Source: Holothuria scabra (taxonomy: Eukaryota > Echinodermata > Holothuroidea > Aspidochirotida > Holothuriidae). Taken from it: DNA of 64,000 nt. Shown one piece after another: positions 1 through 12,704 of this stretch; the first letter of the stretch is position 1, and every line of letters starts with the position of its first letter. The position numbers and the translations under genes were made by a program. The DNA lies in assembly GCA_037179385.1 (NCBI GenBank), contig CM074195.1:27302087-27366086 (forward strand), read 5' to 3'. A model generated the notes under the pieces. The model made no database searches. It saw only the letters and a program-made list of their open reading frames with translations, and had not been told where the DNA came from.

Positions 1-3000
1 GTCACTGATTGGCATTAGTTGGCATTGTGTGTGTGTGTTTTTTTTTTTTTTTTTTTTGGTTTTTTTTGTTTTGTTTCTCTTTGAGCCCTGCATGCGCCAT
101 GAGCGCTTTTTGCGGATGTGTGCGCATTTTAAATTTCCATTATTATTTTTATTATTATTAATTGGTTGGCATAGAGCATGCGCAATAACTCATGGGTGTA
201 TATTTGGTGTTGCGCGTGTTAACGCTTGCGTGGTTGCATGCAGAGAGTAGACAAACTGGAACCTACCGTCCATTGTGACGACAGTGTAAGCGCGCCCACT
301 GAGCTATATAGCAGCTCAGTGAGAGCGCCTTACCAACTCTTTTGACGCCCAGCTGTGATAGCATTTGTTGTAACACTGATTGAGTCTATTGAAAAAGTAT
401 TCGCGTTCAGCGTGCGTGCACCGTTGGACATCAACAGAAATGCGGAACGAACCCTGGAATATGTATACTAATTGTACAGTATGACTCTTGAAGTGCATAG
501 GGCCAGCCGAGGCCAATGCGACGAAAGTACCTTTTACTTTCGTAATTTATTTATTTATTTTTCATTCATTTTTTTTTTATTTTGCGGGCATGAACAGGGG
601 GCCATGGCCCCCTTGTGCCCTCCTGTCTACGCCAGTGGTAAGACTAGGCTAGGAGAATTGATACTGTTTGGAGTAAACCTGAGATTTTAGGCGACAGGCT
701 TCCCAAATGTTTCCCGATTTTATATCTCTGTGATTATTGTGAAATATGTTACCCTGGCCTGATTATGATCATATACTTTTGTGCCAGTGTTTTCCGGTAA
801 ATGCTTGAAAGAATTTGGATATTCTACCATTTCGGGTATTGTGTTGTGAAAAAGTCTGAAGTAAAAACTAATAGGCTCACGAATACTACTTTTGCGCTGC
901 CCGGAGGTGTAGCAAATTTTTGGATTCTTTGCTTTTCATGAATTCTAGTACGGCGATTTATGGCGGGTTTTTTCAGATTGCGGGCACGTCAAGGAATTTT
1001 CAGAAAAAAAAAACTATGCCATTTTTTTAACTCCAGTGGTTATTTGATTTTTTGCAAATCCTTGTACTATTTTTTCCAATTTCCCGCCACATTTTAGAAT
1101 GTGTGGATTTTTTGGAGGGGGGGGGGGTGGGTGGGCGGGGAGGGACAGACTTTCCCCTTGCCCCCAATCCCTAGCTCGTACGCCAATGGAGATATCCTAT
1201 CTAGGGTACATGGTCGGTGACATGGAATTTTCAGTTGGGTCAAATTCTTCTCCATTCTTTTTCTAAAGTACTCCCGGCCCTCTGGCAAAGGGTCGTTCGG
1301 CGAAACCAAAACTTACACTGACTCCTTCCCGAAGAAGCTATATTACGATTATTCACGATTATCCACATGGCTGATGTGCCACTGTATAGATAGTTGTAGT
1401 TCCAGAGCAGTCACTTCATATACACTTGAATGCCTTATCTGAGTTAGTGCTGTTAAAGTTTGATAATATCTTCCAAAATCAAAGCAATTTGACAATTACC
1501 ATACACCGTTTGGGTCCTGTCAAACCCAGATTCAGCCGTCCATCGCGCACAAGAAATGTGAAACATGTTATTATCATCATGAGTTACACTCCGAACTTAG
1601 TTTCTATTTACATCGCTGTGAACTGTTCACCGGTAAGACATGACATGAATATTAAAACATTGATCAACTCATTACTCATTAATATGAAGTGGTTGCCAGA
1701 GGGGTGCGATTTATCACTTCCCCTGACAAGTCACTACCGTAGACCCCCGAGGTTGTTATGTTCTTCTACAAGCTAGCAGTAGCTGTACGATTTTAATCTG
1801 TGTACATAACGATGGATGGGGCTGAAACAATCCATGGTCAACGATAAACTTAAAGTTAATCTAGAAATTAGAATTAACGGGATCCGTTGGCACACTTAGA
1901 TTTTGTTACTTAGCCTAATCCTTGGAGGCTTACAAGCTAGTTCGGGAAAATAGCTTTCTGCTCACTTTGAGTGTAACAATAAATGGACAATGAGTACCTT
2001 GTAGCCTTCTACACTTAACAGACTGCTTTTCTCACAGGATATCCTGTGTGATCGAGCCACCATCAGGCCTCTTTAGTGGCGTGCGAAGGGGAGACCATTG
2101 GGCCATGCCCCCTTCACAGATGCCATTTTTCTTTGTTCCTAAAAATACGTAGTCTAACTTTATCAACACAAGTTTTACTTCAAAAGATAGCATATGTGGC
2201 ATCAGATTGCTTATAAGGACACCCAAAAAAAAAATTCAAAGGGGAAGGATTGTCCCTGCAAGGTCTTTCAGTGATGCCAATTTTTTTTTTTTTTTTTTAA
2301 TTCCTACAAATAGACCGAGGCAAATTCTGTCAAATTCCAATTTTTACTTAGAAAAGGTAGACTCTGTTTCCCACTGGTGGCATCCATCAAAAAACTTCAT
2401 GCTTAGATTCTCTTTACAAGCATAAATACGCTATTTTGACCATCTGAGGGGTCTGATTTTTCGAAATTTTCTTTACGCTTCGCGCCAACCAATGGTGGCG
2501 CTTCGCTCGTTCTTTTGGGCAAAATAACATATTTGGGGTAAAATTAGCTCTTAGCTCTCTGATCACTTTGCAGTTTGCGAACATATTTTGAACTGAGCAT
2601 TTTATTGCAAACGACAAAAGAAGAAAGCGACTGGCTAGATTCTTCGTATAAGCCTCGAAAATGCTATTTCCGGCCATCTAAGGGGTCTAATTTTTCCAAA
2701 TTTTCTCTACGCTCCGCGCCAACCAATAGTGGCGCTCCGCTAAGATAATCTTAATGACAAAATAACATTTTGTGGTCAAGAAAAACCACAAATACCGATC
2801 AATGCTCTTTTATTTTGACTCCTAAAAGTGTGCAAATTTAATGACAAGTTTTTCTTCGTAAGGTAGCATAAATGGCATAAAAAGAAATGCATGTCAAGGC
2901 ACAAAAGTTTCAGTTTCATCCTCATGAACCACCACAATTCAACTTTTAACACTGTTCCTGTCAAAGTGGAAAATCTTGCACCATTTTGCATGTAGGCTCC

Positions 3001-3403
3001 TTGAAAACGTCAAAAATTTCCGGACACCCCTCCCCTTGACCATACTGCATGCCCTTCCCCCTTCAGAGAAATCCTGCGTACGCCACTGCGTTAGTACATA
3101 CAAATAAACCAGATATTGTTTACCAAAATAATATACTTTGTTATTTCCGATTGCTCTATGTTATACTTAAAAATTAAAATGCAGGTAATATTACAAAATG
3201 ACATGGTAATGTTGTTAAGTTTGCAAGTTTTATATGAAATACATACACATTGACTGGGAAAAGTTTTGGGGAAATTTCATTCCTTTGCCCCCCTCCCCTG
3301 GAAAAAAATCCTAGCTACGCCACTGCGCAACATATCTCTGGATCAGTGAAAAATTAATTCTCTGGAGAGGAATACCTATTTTTCCGATTAAACAAAATCC
3401 TAA
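1..3403. other. Intergenic, degenerate repeats, no gene recognised
   Basis: No open frame here resembles a known protein. T-runs at 39-58 and 2280-2298, a G-run near 1117-1137 and several fragments ending in TACGCCACTG or TACGCCAGTG (about 622-640, 3075-3092, 3310-3327) look like decayed ends of the TIR family described at 3404 and 7002. A palindromic block (CGCGCCAACCAATGGTGGCG) occurs at about 2480 and again, diverged, at 2715. Confidence 0.5.
245..345 (-). repeat. tRNA-like palindrome, probable SINE head remnant
   Basis: A stem of CACTGAGCT with AGCTCAGTG surrounds a 7-base loop at 297-321. Read on the minus strand the right-hand part gives TATAGCTCAGTGGGCGCGCT, like a tRNA D-arm (box A), followed by GGTTCCAGTTTG, a weak box B. 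The plus strand also shows a D-arm-like AGCTCAGTGAGAGCGCC. It does not fold into a complete tRNA. Confidence 0.3.
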
Positions 3404-4373
3404 CCAATGGAGTTGCTACTCAGGGTCAGGGGGGCCACTGGCTCTTAAGAGTGGAAAATTCGGAAATCTGCCTTTTGTGACACCATGCAATTCGAGTGTC
3501 TGGATTTTCCCACTGTTTATCTTAGTCAAACGGTGAAATTCCGAATTCACTCCAACCGCAAGGAGCTCAAAATTTTCCACGAGCTTCACGCAGCGCAACT
3601 TGCAGTTTTTAATGCAGTAGTATTATTCATAGAATCAGTTAATTCGGTTAACTTTTCCGAGGGTCTGGAAATGACAAAATCACCAGATCATTAAGTGACA
3701 TCAGCAACTCGCCGTAGTCACGGTGCTATTTTCATGAATTTTCTTTTTTACTAGCTATTTTCATGAATTTTCTTTTTTACTAGAAATTCCGAATTCTCTC
3801 CACTTGAGTAAGAACTCCATTTTTGCATTTTTTGTTTCAGAATGCAAAATTTTACGCGCGTTTTGTGCGTCACAACTTGGCAGTTTCTAATGCAGTGGTG
3901 CTCGTTCATAAATTAGTTTGGTAATCTTTTCCGAACTCTGAAAATTACAAAATCACCAGATTACCAAAGTGACATCCGCAACTACAGTTCTACAGTACTT
4001 TCATGAATTTTTACATAAAATTCGATGATATTTTCTCCAATATAAGCTCAGGACTTTTAAAATGTGGTCGGAGAGCCTAAATCTGTGGCCTTAAACCACA
4101 TTGTGTAGCTAGCTTGTTCGATCTTTGGTCGCAGTACTGTGCAATCTCAGACTTGTCAATAAGAAATACAAATTCTTCAATAATTCCCGAACTTTTCACA
4201 TTTTCTTTCAAAGGAAACCCAGAATCCAAAAATTTCTCAGTCCAATGCAAGCTCCATCTTTTCAAATGTTAGTTACGGTCTAAGAGAAATGGTTTGCACA
4301 CTTAAAAATTGGAACATTTGGGTGCCTCCACCCCCACCCCCAACCCCCCGAAAAATGTCTAGCTACACCACTG
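3404..4373 (+). mobile_element. TIR DNA element of the CAGTGGCGTAGCTA family, copy 1
   Basis: Runs from CAATGGAGTTGCTACTCAG to TCTAGCTACACCACTG, an imperfect terminal inverted pair. Its inside resembles the element at 7002-8279 (shared AATTCCGAATTC, CGATCTTTGGTCGC, AGAAATACAAATTCTTCA and similar blocks). It carries its own internal duplication (about 3470-3700 against 3780-4000) and a direct repeat of TATTTTCATGAATTTTC. No transposase frame; non-autonomous. Confidence 0.55.
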
Positions 4374-6327
4374 CTCCTAGCTGAGAAAACTTGTGGGGGA
4401 AAGTGGGGAGGAAAATCTGCTAAACAATATTTTAATCACATCCACCCTGAAAAGACAGTACCCAGAGATTTGCTAAAACGCCATGGTTTTTGTGAGCTTC
4501 TTTATTTGGACCCCACAGGGTAGGTCCACTGCGCAGAAGGTGTACGTCAAGACTTTCAATACTGAGAGCACAGTACAGTCATACCACCCCCTAAATCAAA
4601 TTATACTAATCCAGGGTTTAGTTGATTTTTCACTCAGAGATGAAGCACCTTATCTTCACAGCGATTCTCCTTTCATTCCGTTGGCATCATCATCATCCGT
4701 GTGACGTAAAAAAAAGCTCTACTCAAATCAACTACCACTAATTAAGAGCCTAAAGCCCGACTTTTGGGTCGTAAGTCGGGTTTCTACTAGATGATCGCAC
4801 TTACAGATTATTGTCAATCCAAAGTGAAAAAAAATAAAAATATGATACAGTCCAAGCCCTTGGGGTGGTTACAAACTGTGGATGCTAACATCAAGATAAA
4901 ACACCGACTCTAAGCCCAAAAGGTCGGGTTTTAGACTGTTTAGTTGTGTGCGATTTGAGTGAGAGATATTTCACGAAATATCGGTATTTCCCTGGACACA
5001 CTAGGATCCAAGGCTTACTCGGAATTCAACCGCTAAGGCAAATACTTATTTGTCACTCAAAGGAATGCTGAAGTCTTCGAACTTCCGGAGGCCAAGGCCC
5101 TATATGTTCCACGCGATGGGTTTTGCCCTGGACCCCACCCCCTCTGAAGTCTGCCCTTCACCCTCAGTTCCGCGCTACGTATAAAACCTCGGGAAGTCTC
5201 CTTCCACAACTTTTTTCTTCTGTCCTTATTCCCCGGCCAGAAGTATCCAACGAAATTGGAAATTTGTCTGCTAATCTTTTGCCTTTTTACAAATATATAT
5301 AAATCTGAAGCTTACATTGGAGAAAAATTGAACGAAGGAGAAAAGAATAATAATTTTGTAAGCATGCATATTTCTGTTAAGTATTGTTCTATCAAAACAC
5401 TATCTAGGCGAGCACCACCATTTTTTGGGGCGGAGCGTACAGAAATTTTTAAAAAAAAAATCGAACCCCTCAAACAACCGGAAATGGCATTTCTCAGACT
5501 TGTTAGTAGAAATGAAAAAATCGTGTCTGAGCTTCCCTTTGCACTAAAAGTTTATTTCAATAGAAAAACAAAACAGTTTACTATTTGATCTGAAAATTAC
5601 CAGATTTAGGTACCACTACGCAGGCGCGGATCTGGAGTGGGTTTTTACGGCCTCAGCCCTCCCTTTTACGCCACATCATCAATAGAACATATGGGAAATT
5701 TGCAATGCAACTCCCTCACACCCCGTGCCCTCTTAGGTCCAGGGACGTCGATTATGGGGGGCAGGGGGACATGTCCCTCCACTTTTTTGAATGAAAGGGA
5801 CACTAACGTAAAAGTCAACCCTACTTTTTGTGACCTGAAACTTAACAGTTAGGTACTACTAAAATACTATACATGTAGGTTATGAAAGATGTGCTCTGCC
5901 GACTACGATCGATTTCTGTATCAATAATTACACGTTTATACTTTGCGAATCCCTCAAATTTTTGCACGCTCCGAGCGCTTGCGGTCTCATTGATGTTCTT
6001 TTTTTTTACTTGCATATCAAACATTATTTATCTGTCTCTATGATTATGTCGATTGTTCGAGTGCATAGGGTAGCAGATGTGGTTATGAAGGAGCGCAACA
6101 TTTATAGGAATTTGAAGAAGATGAATCGTCCCCTACTATGTCATGAAATTTGTTATCTTTAGTGAATGACTAGCCTGGCAGGCTTAACACATTTTAAGGA
6201 AAATGTCTCGGTGGACATTCTGCATGCAACTTTTTCAGAAAAATAAGTGAGTTCAAATGTAAAATTTCGACACGAGCACATCACACATTCATATAGCGAT
6301 TCGATCATTTCGTATTTAGACCAATTA
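4374..6327. other. Intergenic, fragmentary repeats
   Basis: A CAGGCGCGGATCTGGAG end of the hAT-like MITE family starts at about 5622 and decays after roughly 100 bases. Another transposon-like end reads GGACGTCGATTATGGGG near 5745. A pair of AAGTCGGGTTT / AAGGTCGGGTTTTA segments lies at about 4770 and 4919. Nothing resembles a gene. Confidence 0.4.
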
Positions 6328-6470
6328 CAGGCGCGGATCCACACATTCCAAAAAGGGGAAAGCAGGGAGTGCGAGGGAGTTGCACCGCTAATTTCCCATA
6401 TGTTTCATTGTTCATGCCGACGAAAAAGGGAGGGGTGATGCCGTTAAAGCCTCCCTTGAATCCGCGCCTG
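6328..6470. mobile_element. hAT-like MITE with CAGGCGCGGATCC ends
   Basis: 143 bp bounded by CAGGCGCGGATCCA and TTGAATCCGCGCCTG, reverse complements apart from one or two bases. The CAGG start is typical of hAT superfamily ends. I did not find a matching 8-bp duplication, so flanks have drifted or the ends are slightly off. Confidence 0.6.
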
Positions 6471-7001
6471 CATTTTTAGAGAAGTTAAATCACACAGAAT
6501 TTTGCTAGATTAGAGACTTCAATCTGGATTTAGAGGTACACCTCCATCTTCTGTCTGCAGATAGTGTATGATGCGGTGTCGTTCTAATTCGACAGGATAT
6601 ACTTTTACGTCTTTTGTATCAACAATCTTGCAAAAGGAGGACTATGCAACGGTGTTTCAGTAACACCAGTGGTTGCCATTCTCCTCGATCTGTGATTTTC
6701 CTGCAGTAGATTGAAGTGTGCTTTGATCAGTTTATGAATTTTACCTTCTTTCATCAAAAATGGTTCCTTACTATTAGAACTTTTGTAAAAATCCTTCGCA
6801 AACTATCACATTTTTCGCTGTGATTCCATTTACTTATAGAGTGTACCCGGTATTTAAATTCACATAGACCGTATATAGTCCGTTGAAGTAATTACCCACA
6901 CTTTCAAGACAATGTTTTGAACATTTTGGAGTTTCCTAGTAACTCAATATATTTAAACATTTAGCATCAGTCTGTATCTGGGCTCCCTTTTCTCAGACAC
7001 C

Positions 7002-8279
7002 CAGTGACGTAGCTACAGGGGACAATCGGCCGTGAAGAAATGAAGAATTCGGAAATTTGCCATTTGTGAAACCAGTCTTCAATGTGATTTTGACAGGTCA
7101 TGAAATTCCGAAATTCCAAATTCTCTCCAACAAGAGCTCCATATTTGTCATTAGTTGTTCAAAAAAGCAAAATTTTGGGTGCGCTACGTGCGCCACAAAT
7201 TGCAGTTCCTTAGCAGACGTGCTCGCTAAAACATTCAATATAGTAAATTTTTGCGAGCTCTGGAGGTGACAAAATGACAAAATCGGATATTTGCTACACG
7301 TGACACCAGATCAAGTGACAACGGTAACTACGTTGCCATTTTTATAAAGTTTCTTTCATAAAAATTAATTTTCTCCAATATAGCTCTTGACTAAAACAAT
7401 TTTGTCGGAGAGCCTCATTTCGTAGGCGTTGGATAACATTATTGTTATGTAGTATGGTGAACTCTCCATGACTTTTAGCAGACGCCATCTTGTTGTTTAC
7501 GAGCAACTCTCCCTTTCTTTTGTTCTAGATTCCCAGGGCCTCTCCTGTTTACCGTCACGTATGACCGATGAACGCCGGAGTTTACATCGCCAATAGTTCC
7601 ACGTGCACACTGTAACCCATATATTCAAGGTGTGGCCTATTTCACCCTCTGCAGCCTCCTCATTGGTCATTTAAATCAGCACACTCATTTACTTCGTTGC
7701 GTCATAACTTTTGACCAATCAGGGGACTGCAGGTGTTCCGATCTCTCACGAGGTTTCCAAGACCGAGCCCTCGAGCTGGTCACTCGTGCCGTAGACACTG
7801 AAGGATAAACATGTATTCACTTTGTATATATCTCAGAAATCATATTAGGCCAACCGAATAAATTAAAACTTGATCTTGTTTTGAACTCAATCAACGAATA
7901 AAATCATTTCAAATCAACTGGAACTCTCTGCATCATTTTTGTCTGGAGCTACACCTCAAGATCCCGTACGACAACAACTTATTTAACATTATGTAGCAAC
8001 AACGATCTTTGGTCGCCGCTTAATCTCAGATTTGCCAACAGGAAATACAAATTCTTCAGTAATCCCCCTTTTCAATTTTCATTACAGGAAACTCAGAATC
8101 CAAACTTTTGTGCTATACAAGCTCCATATTTCCAAATATTCGAAAAAGGACAAAAGTTTCAGCGGGCTCCGCCCGCCGCAAATTACGTACCTAGTACAGT
8201 GGTGTATACAGTCTAAAAAATCGTAAAATTTGGATGCTTACCCACCCCCCGTAAAAAAAAGGGTGTAGCTACACCGCTG
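7002..8279 (+). mobile_element. TIR element of the CAGTGGCGTAGCTA family, copy 2, split by a solo LTR
   Basis: Begins CAGTGACGTAGCTACAGGGG and ends GTGTAGCTACACCGCTG. Removing the LTR at 7443-7988 and its duplicated TTAT leaves about 728 bp that lines up with the element at 3404-4373 on both sides of the break (for example CGATCTTTGGTCGC directly after the LTR). Non-autonomous, no transposase frame. Confidence 0.6.
7443..7988 (+). mobile_element. Solo LTR, Ty3/gypsy-like, with TTAT target duplication
   Basis: 546 bp starting TGTTATGTAGTATGG and ending TATTTAACA, so the ends form the TGTTA/TAACA inverted pair expected of an LTR. TTAT precedes it (7439-7442) and follows it (7989-7992), a 4-bp duplication. 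AATAAA at 7857-7862 and again near 7897 fits an LTR polyadenylation region on the plus strand. There is no internal retroelement sequence, so this is a solo LTR left by recombination. A 5' fragment of the same LTR sits at 34576-34766. Confidence 0.7.
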
Positions 8280-10620
8280 TGTACACCTTACTAGGACAGG
8301 AGAAAATTCGGCTAGATCCCCCCCCCCCCACACACACACACACTTTTAAAATCAAATCGACGCCCCTGCTTAGGTCAGAACCCTTTTGGAATGTCTGGGT
8401 CCGCGCCAGGTACCATTAGATAGTGAATTGATATTGTCTCTTTTCGGGATACAACCGGATTGACAACTTGCTAATGCTTTTTACTCTGTTGTTTCTCTTT
8501 GCTGTATTCCTATAAAGGCCCACTGAATGAATGAAAGTTCCTATATCATTGCCCGAACTCCCGACTGTGAATGAATTTACTTCCAACCTCTTTGAAAATA
8601 TGTCACCGTACAAGGTGGGCAAGGTGGTTTAAATGAATTTTCAGTCAGTTGGCTGTCGAGGCAGGACAGATGGCAAACCATTGACCACGTATGTACTTGA
8701 TCGACCCTTCGTCAGTCGGTGGAATTCCAGAACCTTTTAAGCCTTCGTTAGAACATTTTACCATTTCGGGCAAAGTTTTTGCAAGTCTAGACTACATTAT
8801 GTTCAAAGTGGAACTGAGACAAAACATTTCCATAAACCGTCGGGGTGTGCTGCAAATCTTTGTGACCATTTTACATTTGTGATAGTTTTACCATGGAAGT
8901 ACTCCCTCGGACCTCCATGATTTTAGTTTAAATTAAGCGTTTTTCAGGCAACATTTGTGGAAATTTAGAGGCAGTCTGCCCCGTTTTGTAAGCCTACGCC
9001 TAGTACATTGAAGGAATTTAATGGCATTAAGCTTGAAAACTGAAAAATTGGAGTCTTTAGTATTGAAGATCAATCTGCCCAAAATTAAGATTTGAAGTTT
9101 CTTGAGCCTGAGGTATCATGTTTTGTCATACGATGAAAACAGATTTTTTACTTCTTTTTCAGAATTTTTGAATATCTGCAGCTTTTATTGAAAAAAGAAT
9201 GGATTTCTATAAGGGAAATTGGGAATTGTGAGAGTTTCTATGAAGAGTATGGCCTTTTAGCCATCAACATCAAGAAGATCGTGTGTTAGGGCCTCAAGTT
9301 TATCGAGCTTACATTTTTTTCATCGCAGACCTACATAGGTGGGGATGATTCCTAGATAATGCAGTAATAATGAGAATGAATGTTCTCATATGAGCTCGAA
9401 ATAGCGGAAAGCTGTAATCACCGCGGGATTAGTGCTATAAATACTGACAATAATAGCAAGTCAAAGAGCGACGCACAATGGATTGTGAAAGTCTATAGCC
9501 TACTGCAGTGACGTGGCTCATTCAATATTTGAGGAAAAGGATGGGTCCAATGATAAAATACTCACATCAGGGATAACTGAAATTGCTAATTACTAGTGGC
9601 GGCGCTACGGTGGGTCAAGAGCAAAGATATTATAAACATAGATACCAAACTTAAAATGGCGCAGCGACTCCTCACGGAGGCCGAATCGGAGGGGCGAAAG
9701 TGCTGATCACTGATCAGTCGTTTTGAAAGCTAACAGTTCATTGATATATTCCGGTAGTATAAATAATTGTGATTTTAAAACATTGCAACTCCTGCAAACA
9801 CAGTTCTCGAATAAATTATACTTACATGGAACAGTTCAAGGCTTCTTCGTCGGCTTTCTACCTAAGAACATTTGAACATTAACGCACAACGACTGGTTTG
9901 AAGTTCATTGGCTTACTGATTGGTCAGTTTCTATGGTATCTTTACAAGCGCACATCTATACAGGCGTTTACATTCTTACGCGCTTACAATGAAAAATCAA
10001 CCACTGCGTTCATTTTCCCAGCACGCAGAAGTGCGCGTTTCTTTTACTCCGAACTAAACACTGAGAAAAGTAGTTTGCGCGTATATAACTGGTTTTGAAA
10101 ATGCACGCATGCTGACATCTCGTCACAATGGAATTTTCTGTCATGTATCCATAGTTATGCACGCAGATCACCGAATAGAACTGTGCGCATGTCCAGTGAT
10201 ATGCTAAAACCTCAGAGCTTCCGGGGCTGCTTTGCCTCGTGGATTACCATCCCAAGGAACGGGCACTTTGGGCTCGGTTTCTCACTGCGCCCGATTTTTT
10301 TATTTTTGCCCCCTCATGTTACCCTTTTCCCTAAGTCCCCTCCCCCCCCCCCCCGCCCAGGGACCCAGTTTTGACATTCTGGCACCACCATTGCCAATGA
10401 CATAGAAAATCCCGGACCAAAGTATTTAGTTTGTCATTATACCTTGTCTATAGATAGATCTGGTCATTTTAAAAGGAAATGCGGTCACCCCAACTTGGAA
10501 GTACGCTTTCCTGATTGGCTCTTGAAAGTCATGTGACGGCAATTTATCTTCTCATATGTGAAATTTGCTAGAAGATACTGCTTGGTTTACTTTGAATATG
10601 CTACATCAGAGCTGAAATAT
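8280..10620. other. Intergenic, no gene recognised
   Basis: A short CA run (8329-8343) and a GGGTCCGCGCCAGG end of the CAGGCGCGG family at about 8398 are the only things I can name. The segment 9880-10100 keeps more CG dinucleotides than its surroundings but has no recognisable coding content. Confidence 0.35.
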
Positions 10621-10622
10621 TT

Positions 10623-10927
10623 TTAAAGGCAGTCATTCGTCACCCCAAACTACAGTTTCAGTATACATATATCAAAACTCTCAATTGGTACAGCTCTTTG
10701 ATTGGCATCACATTGAAACAATGCATCATAGCTAAATTACACAGCATGGGCACTGAGAGTGTCTTGATTACATATTATGGACTTGTATGACCACTGGGAC
10801 AAGCTATGAAGCAATAAACTAGGATTGTGTCTGGATAAAGATGTGTTTTAGATAAATGTGGGAGGGGCTAGAAGTAAGTAGGTTGGGAGAATTGGAACTG
10901 TTTGGGATGATGAAAACATGCCTTTAA
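10623..10927. mobile_element. TTAA-flanked MITE (CTCACCCCAAAC family), copy 1
   Basis: Bounded by TTAA at 10623-10626 and 10924-10927. The ends read AAAGGCAGTCATTCGTCACC and, in reverse complement, AAAGGCATGTTTTCATCATC, a degenerate terminal inverted repeat. Family copies are at 18292, 22309 and 41967. TTAA duplication is the hallmark of piggyBac-type transposition. Confidence 0.6.
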
Positions 10928-12149
10928 GTTACTTTGAAGAGAAATAAAAAATTGTGAAATTTAACTGTTGCTTCAAAGTAGTTTGGGGCGCCGGTGTTTC
11001 GCGGCCTACCACACCTTCCCAAAATGCATTCTCCAATGAAATTTATATTACTTCCCAGTTAGCTTCCCAACTCCTGACACCTGTTACGATACCCGATTAA
11101 CATTTTGGAACATGCATTGTTGGAAATCTTAATTAGTCACACACAAAGCCGTTTCTTCTAATAAATTCTTCCATTATATCATTGTCTCATAAATTATCCT
11201 TTTCAAGCAAAGTTGTAATCACATCGATCTATGGACTTTAAGTAGTATTTAAATTAAGATTATTTAGATCGTAGTTGTAAAGCAAGCAAAGTTACTCATT
11301 TTTCGGTCATTTCTAACTTCATGGCTAAGACACCTGTGGTAAGTAAAGGCTTCACTGAACAGCTATGAAAACCATACACAAATGCCGTTTGGATCATGTT
11401 GTATTTGTTTGTTTGTTTTTTGTATTAACCCAAGTCACAAATACTCAGCAAAGACGTTACTCTCAAGTCTTGTTACACACAGTGCAATCTGCTATACATA
11501 AGGTCAGCAGCATGTTTAAAGGGGGAGGGGCGGAAGCACAGGCCCCCACCTCCGACGTCAGTCGGGGGAAATCACTCAGAAGAGACACACCAAGCATTCA
11601 AACCTTAACCACACACCAGGCAGAAAAATGATTGTGAAAGCAAAAAAGAAAAAAGAAAAAAAAATGGTCATCAAAATCCATGCCAGTCGGGGGAATCAGA
11701 GGTTGCCCCCACCTTCGAAATCCTGCACATGCCTCTGCATAAGGTTACGTTAAAAACGGTGTAATCAAGAAATAAAGAAGTAAACTTCTACTTCAAAGAT
11801 GGCGCGATAAATGGACCACTGTGGCCATTTTCTTTACCGTAAAATGAAACTGTCGACGTTTGGCGAAGAGGAAACTCAGGTCGCTCTCAATTAGAGGATA
11901 CTTTTTTAAATTTTTCTATTAGTCCACTTATGTATTTTCCAGTGTGTTTTGCGGCATGTACCCACGCCAAGAATACATCTCATATTCTTAACATTGTAAC
12001 CCTCAAAACGGTCCATCTTTACCTACTTTTTCAAGTACTGTCCAAATCTCCATTATCAATTCCAGTCGTGTTCATTACATTCATTAACATGGAAAGTTAT
12101 TTTTTATGGTAGGCTAACTCAGGATAATGTTTATGATGTAGGGGTTTGA
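10928..12149. other. Intergenic, no gene recognised
   Basis: AT-rich spacer with a C/G-rich strip near 11518-11600 and an A-rich run at 11640-11664. No frame has recognisable homology. Confidence 0.35.
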
Positions 12150-12380
12150 CGACGATTGGTAAAGTCATTTAGATGAGGTTTTAAGGCTCACAGTTTCTAA
12201 CCGACCACAGCCTTTTTTCCAGTTGTGGCTTACCGGCTTGTTTTCCCTACTCCATTGCTTATGCTAAGCACCAATGGCAGTAGGTTCTGTTCTTAAGGTC
12301 TTTGGTACGACCCGGCCAGGACTCGAACTCCCGACCGCAAGTCTGATGCTTTTACTCCTTGACCATGCAATAGGTTCGAA
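12150..12380 (-). mobile_element. tRNA-derived SINE, copy with tRNA-like head
   Basis: On the minus strand the head shows a box A-like TGGTCAAGGAG (12355-12365) and a box B-like GAGTTCGAGTCC (12319-12330), the internal RNA polymerase III promoter of tRNA-derived SINEs. The body (TGAGCACC..., TGGAGTAGGGAAAACA, ACAACTGGAAAAAAGG) recurs at about 28201, 43380, 44901 and 60285. It is too diverged to be a functional tRNA gene. Confidence 0.6.
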
Positions 12381-12704
12381 TGTGGGAGAAGCCATTGTTT
12401 ATGAATTACAACTTCACGTCGGGTGGCAACCAGTTCAACCATTTGGATCGATTTTTTCTTATCCATTCAGTCATAGCACCGGCCATAGAAGCAGGGAGCT
12501 GAAAACCCCCTTTTGGAACAAGGTACTCCACAGTAAATAATAATGTATACAATGTAGCCTGCAAAGGAATGACAAAATCAGAAGAGGCACGTGTAAGAAA
12601 GACGATTATTACCAGACACTGCAAGGGACTGTTTACCAAAGCAGCAGACCTAAAAGATTGGATGGCACGAACTCTCTGAAACAGGAAATGACAGAGCAAC
12701 CGAG

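Noticed and set aside
1426..1776. 116-codon open frame in the left flank
   Set aside because: No ATG at its start, no recognisable domain, and surrounded by decayed repeats.
12319..12372. tRNA gene suggested by box A and box B motifs
   Set aside because: The acceptor and T stems do not pair properly and the body continues as a known dispersed repeat, so it is a SINE head.
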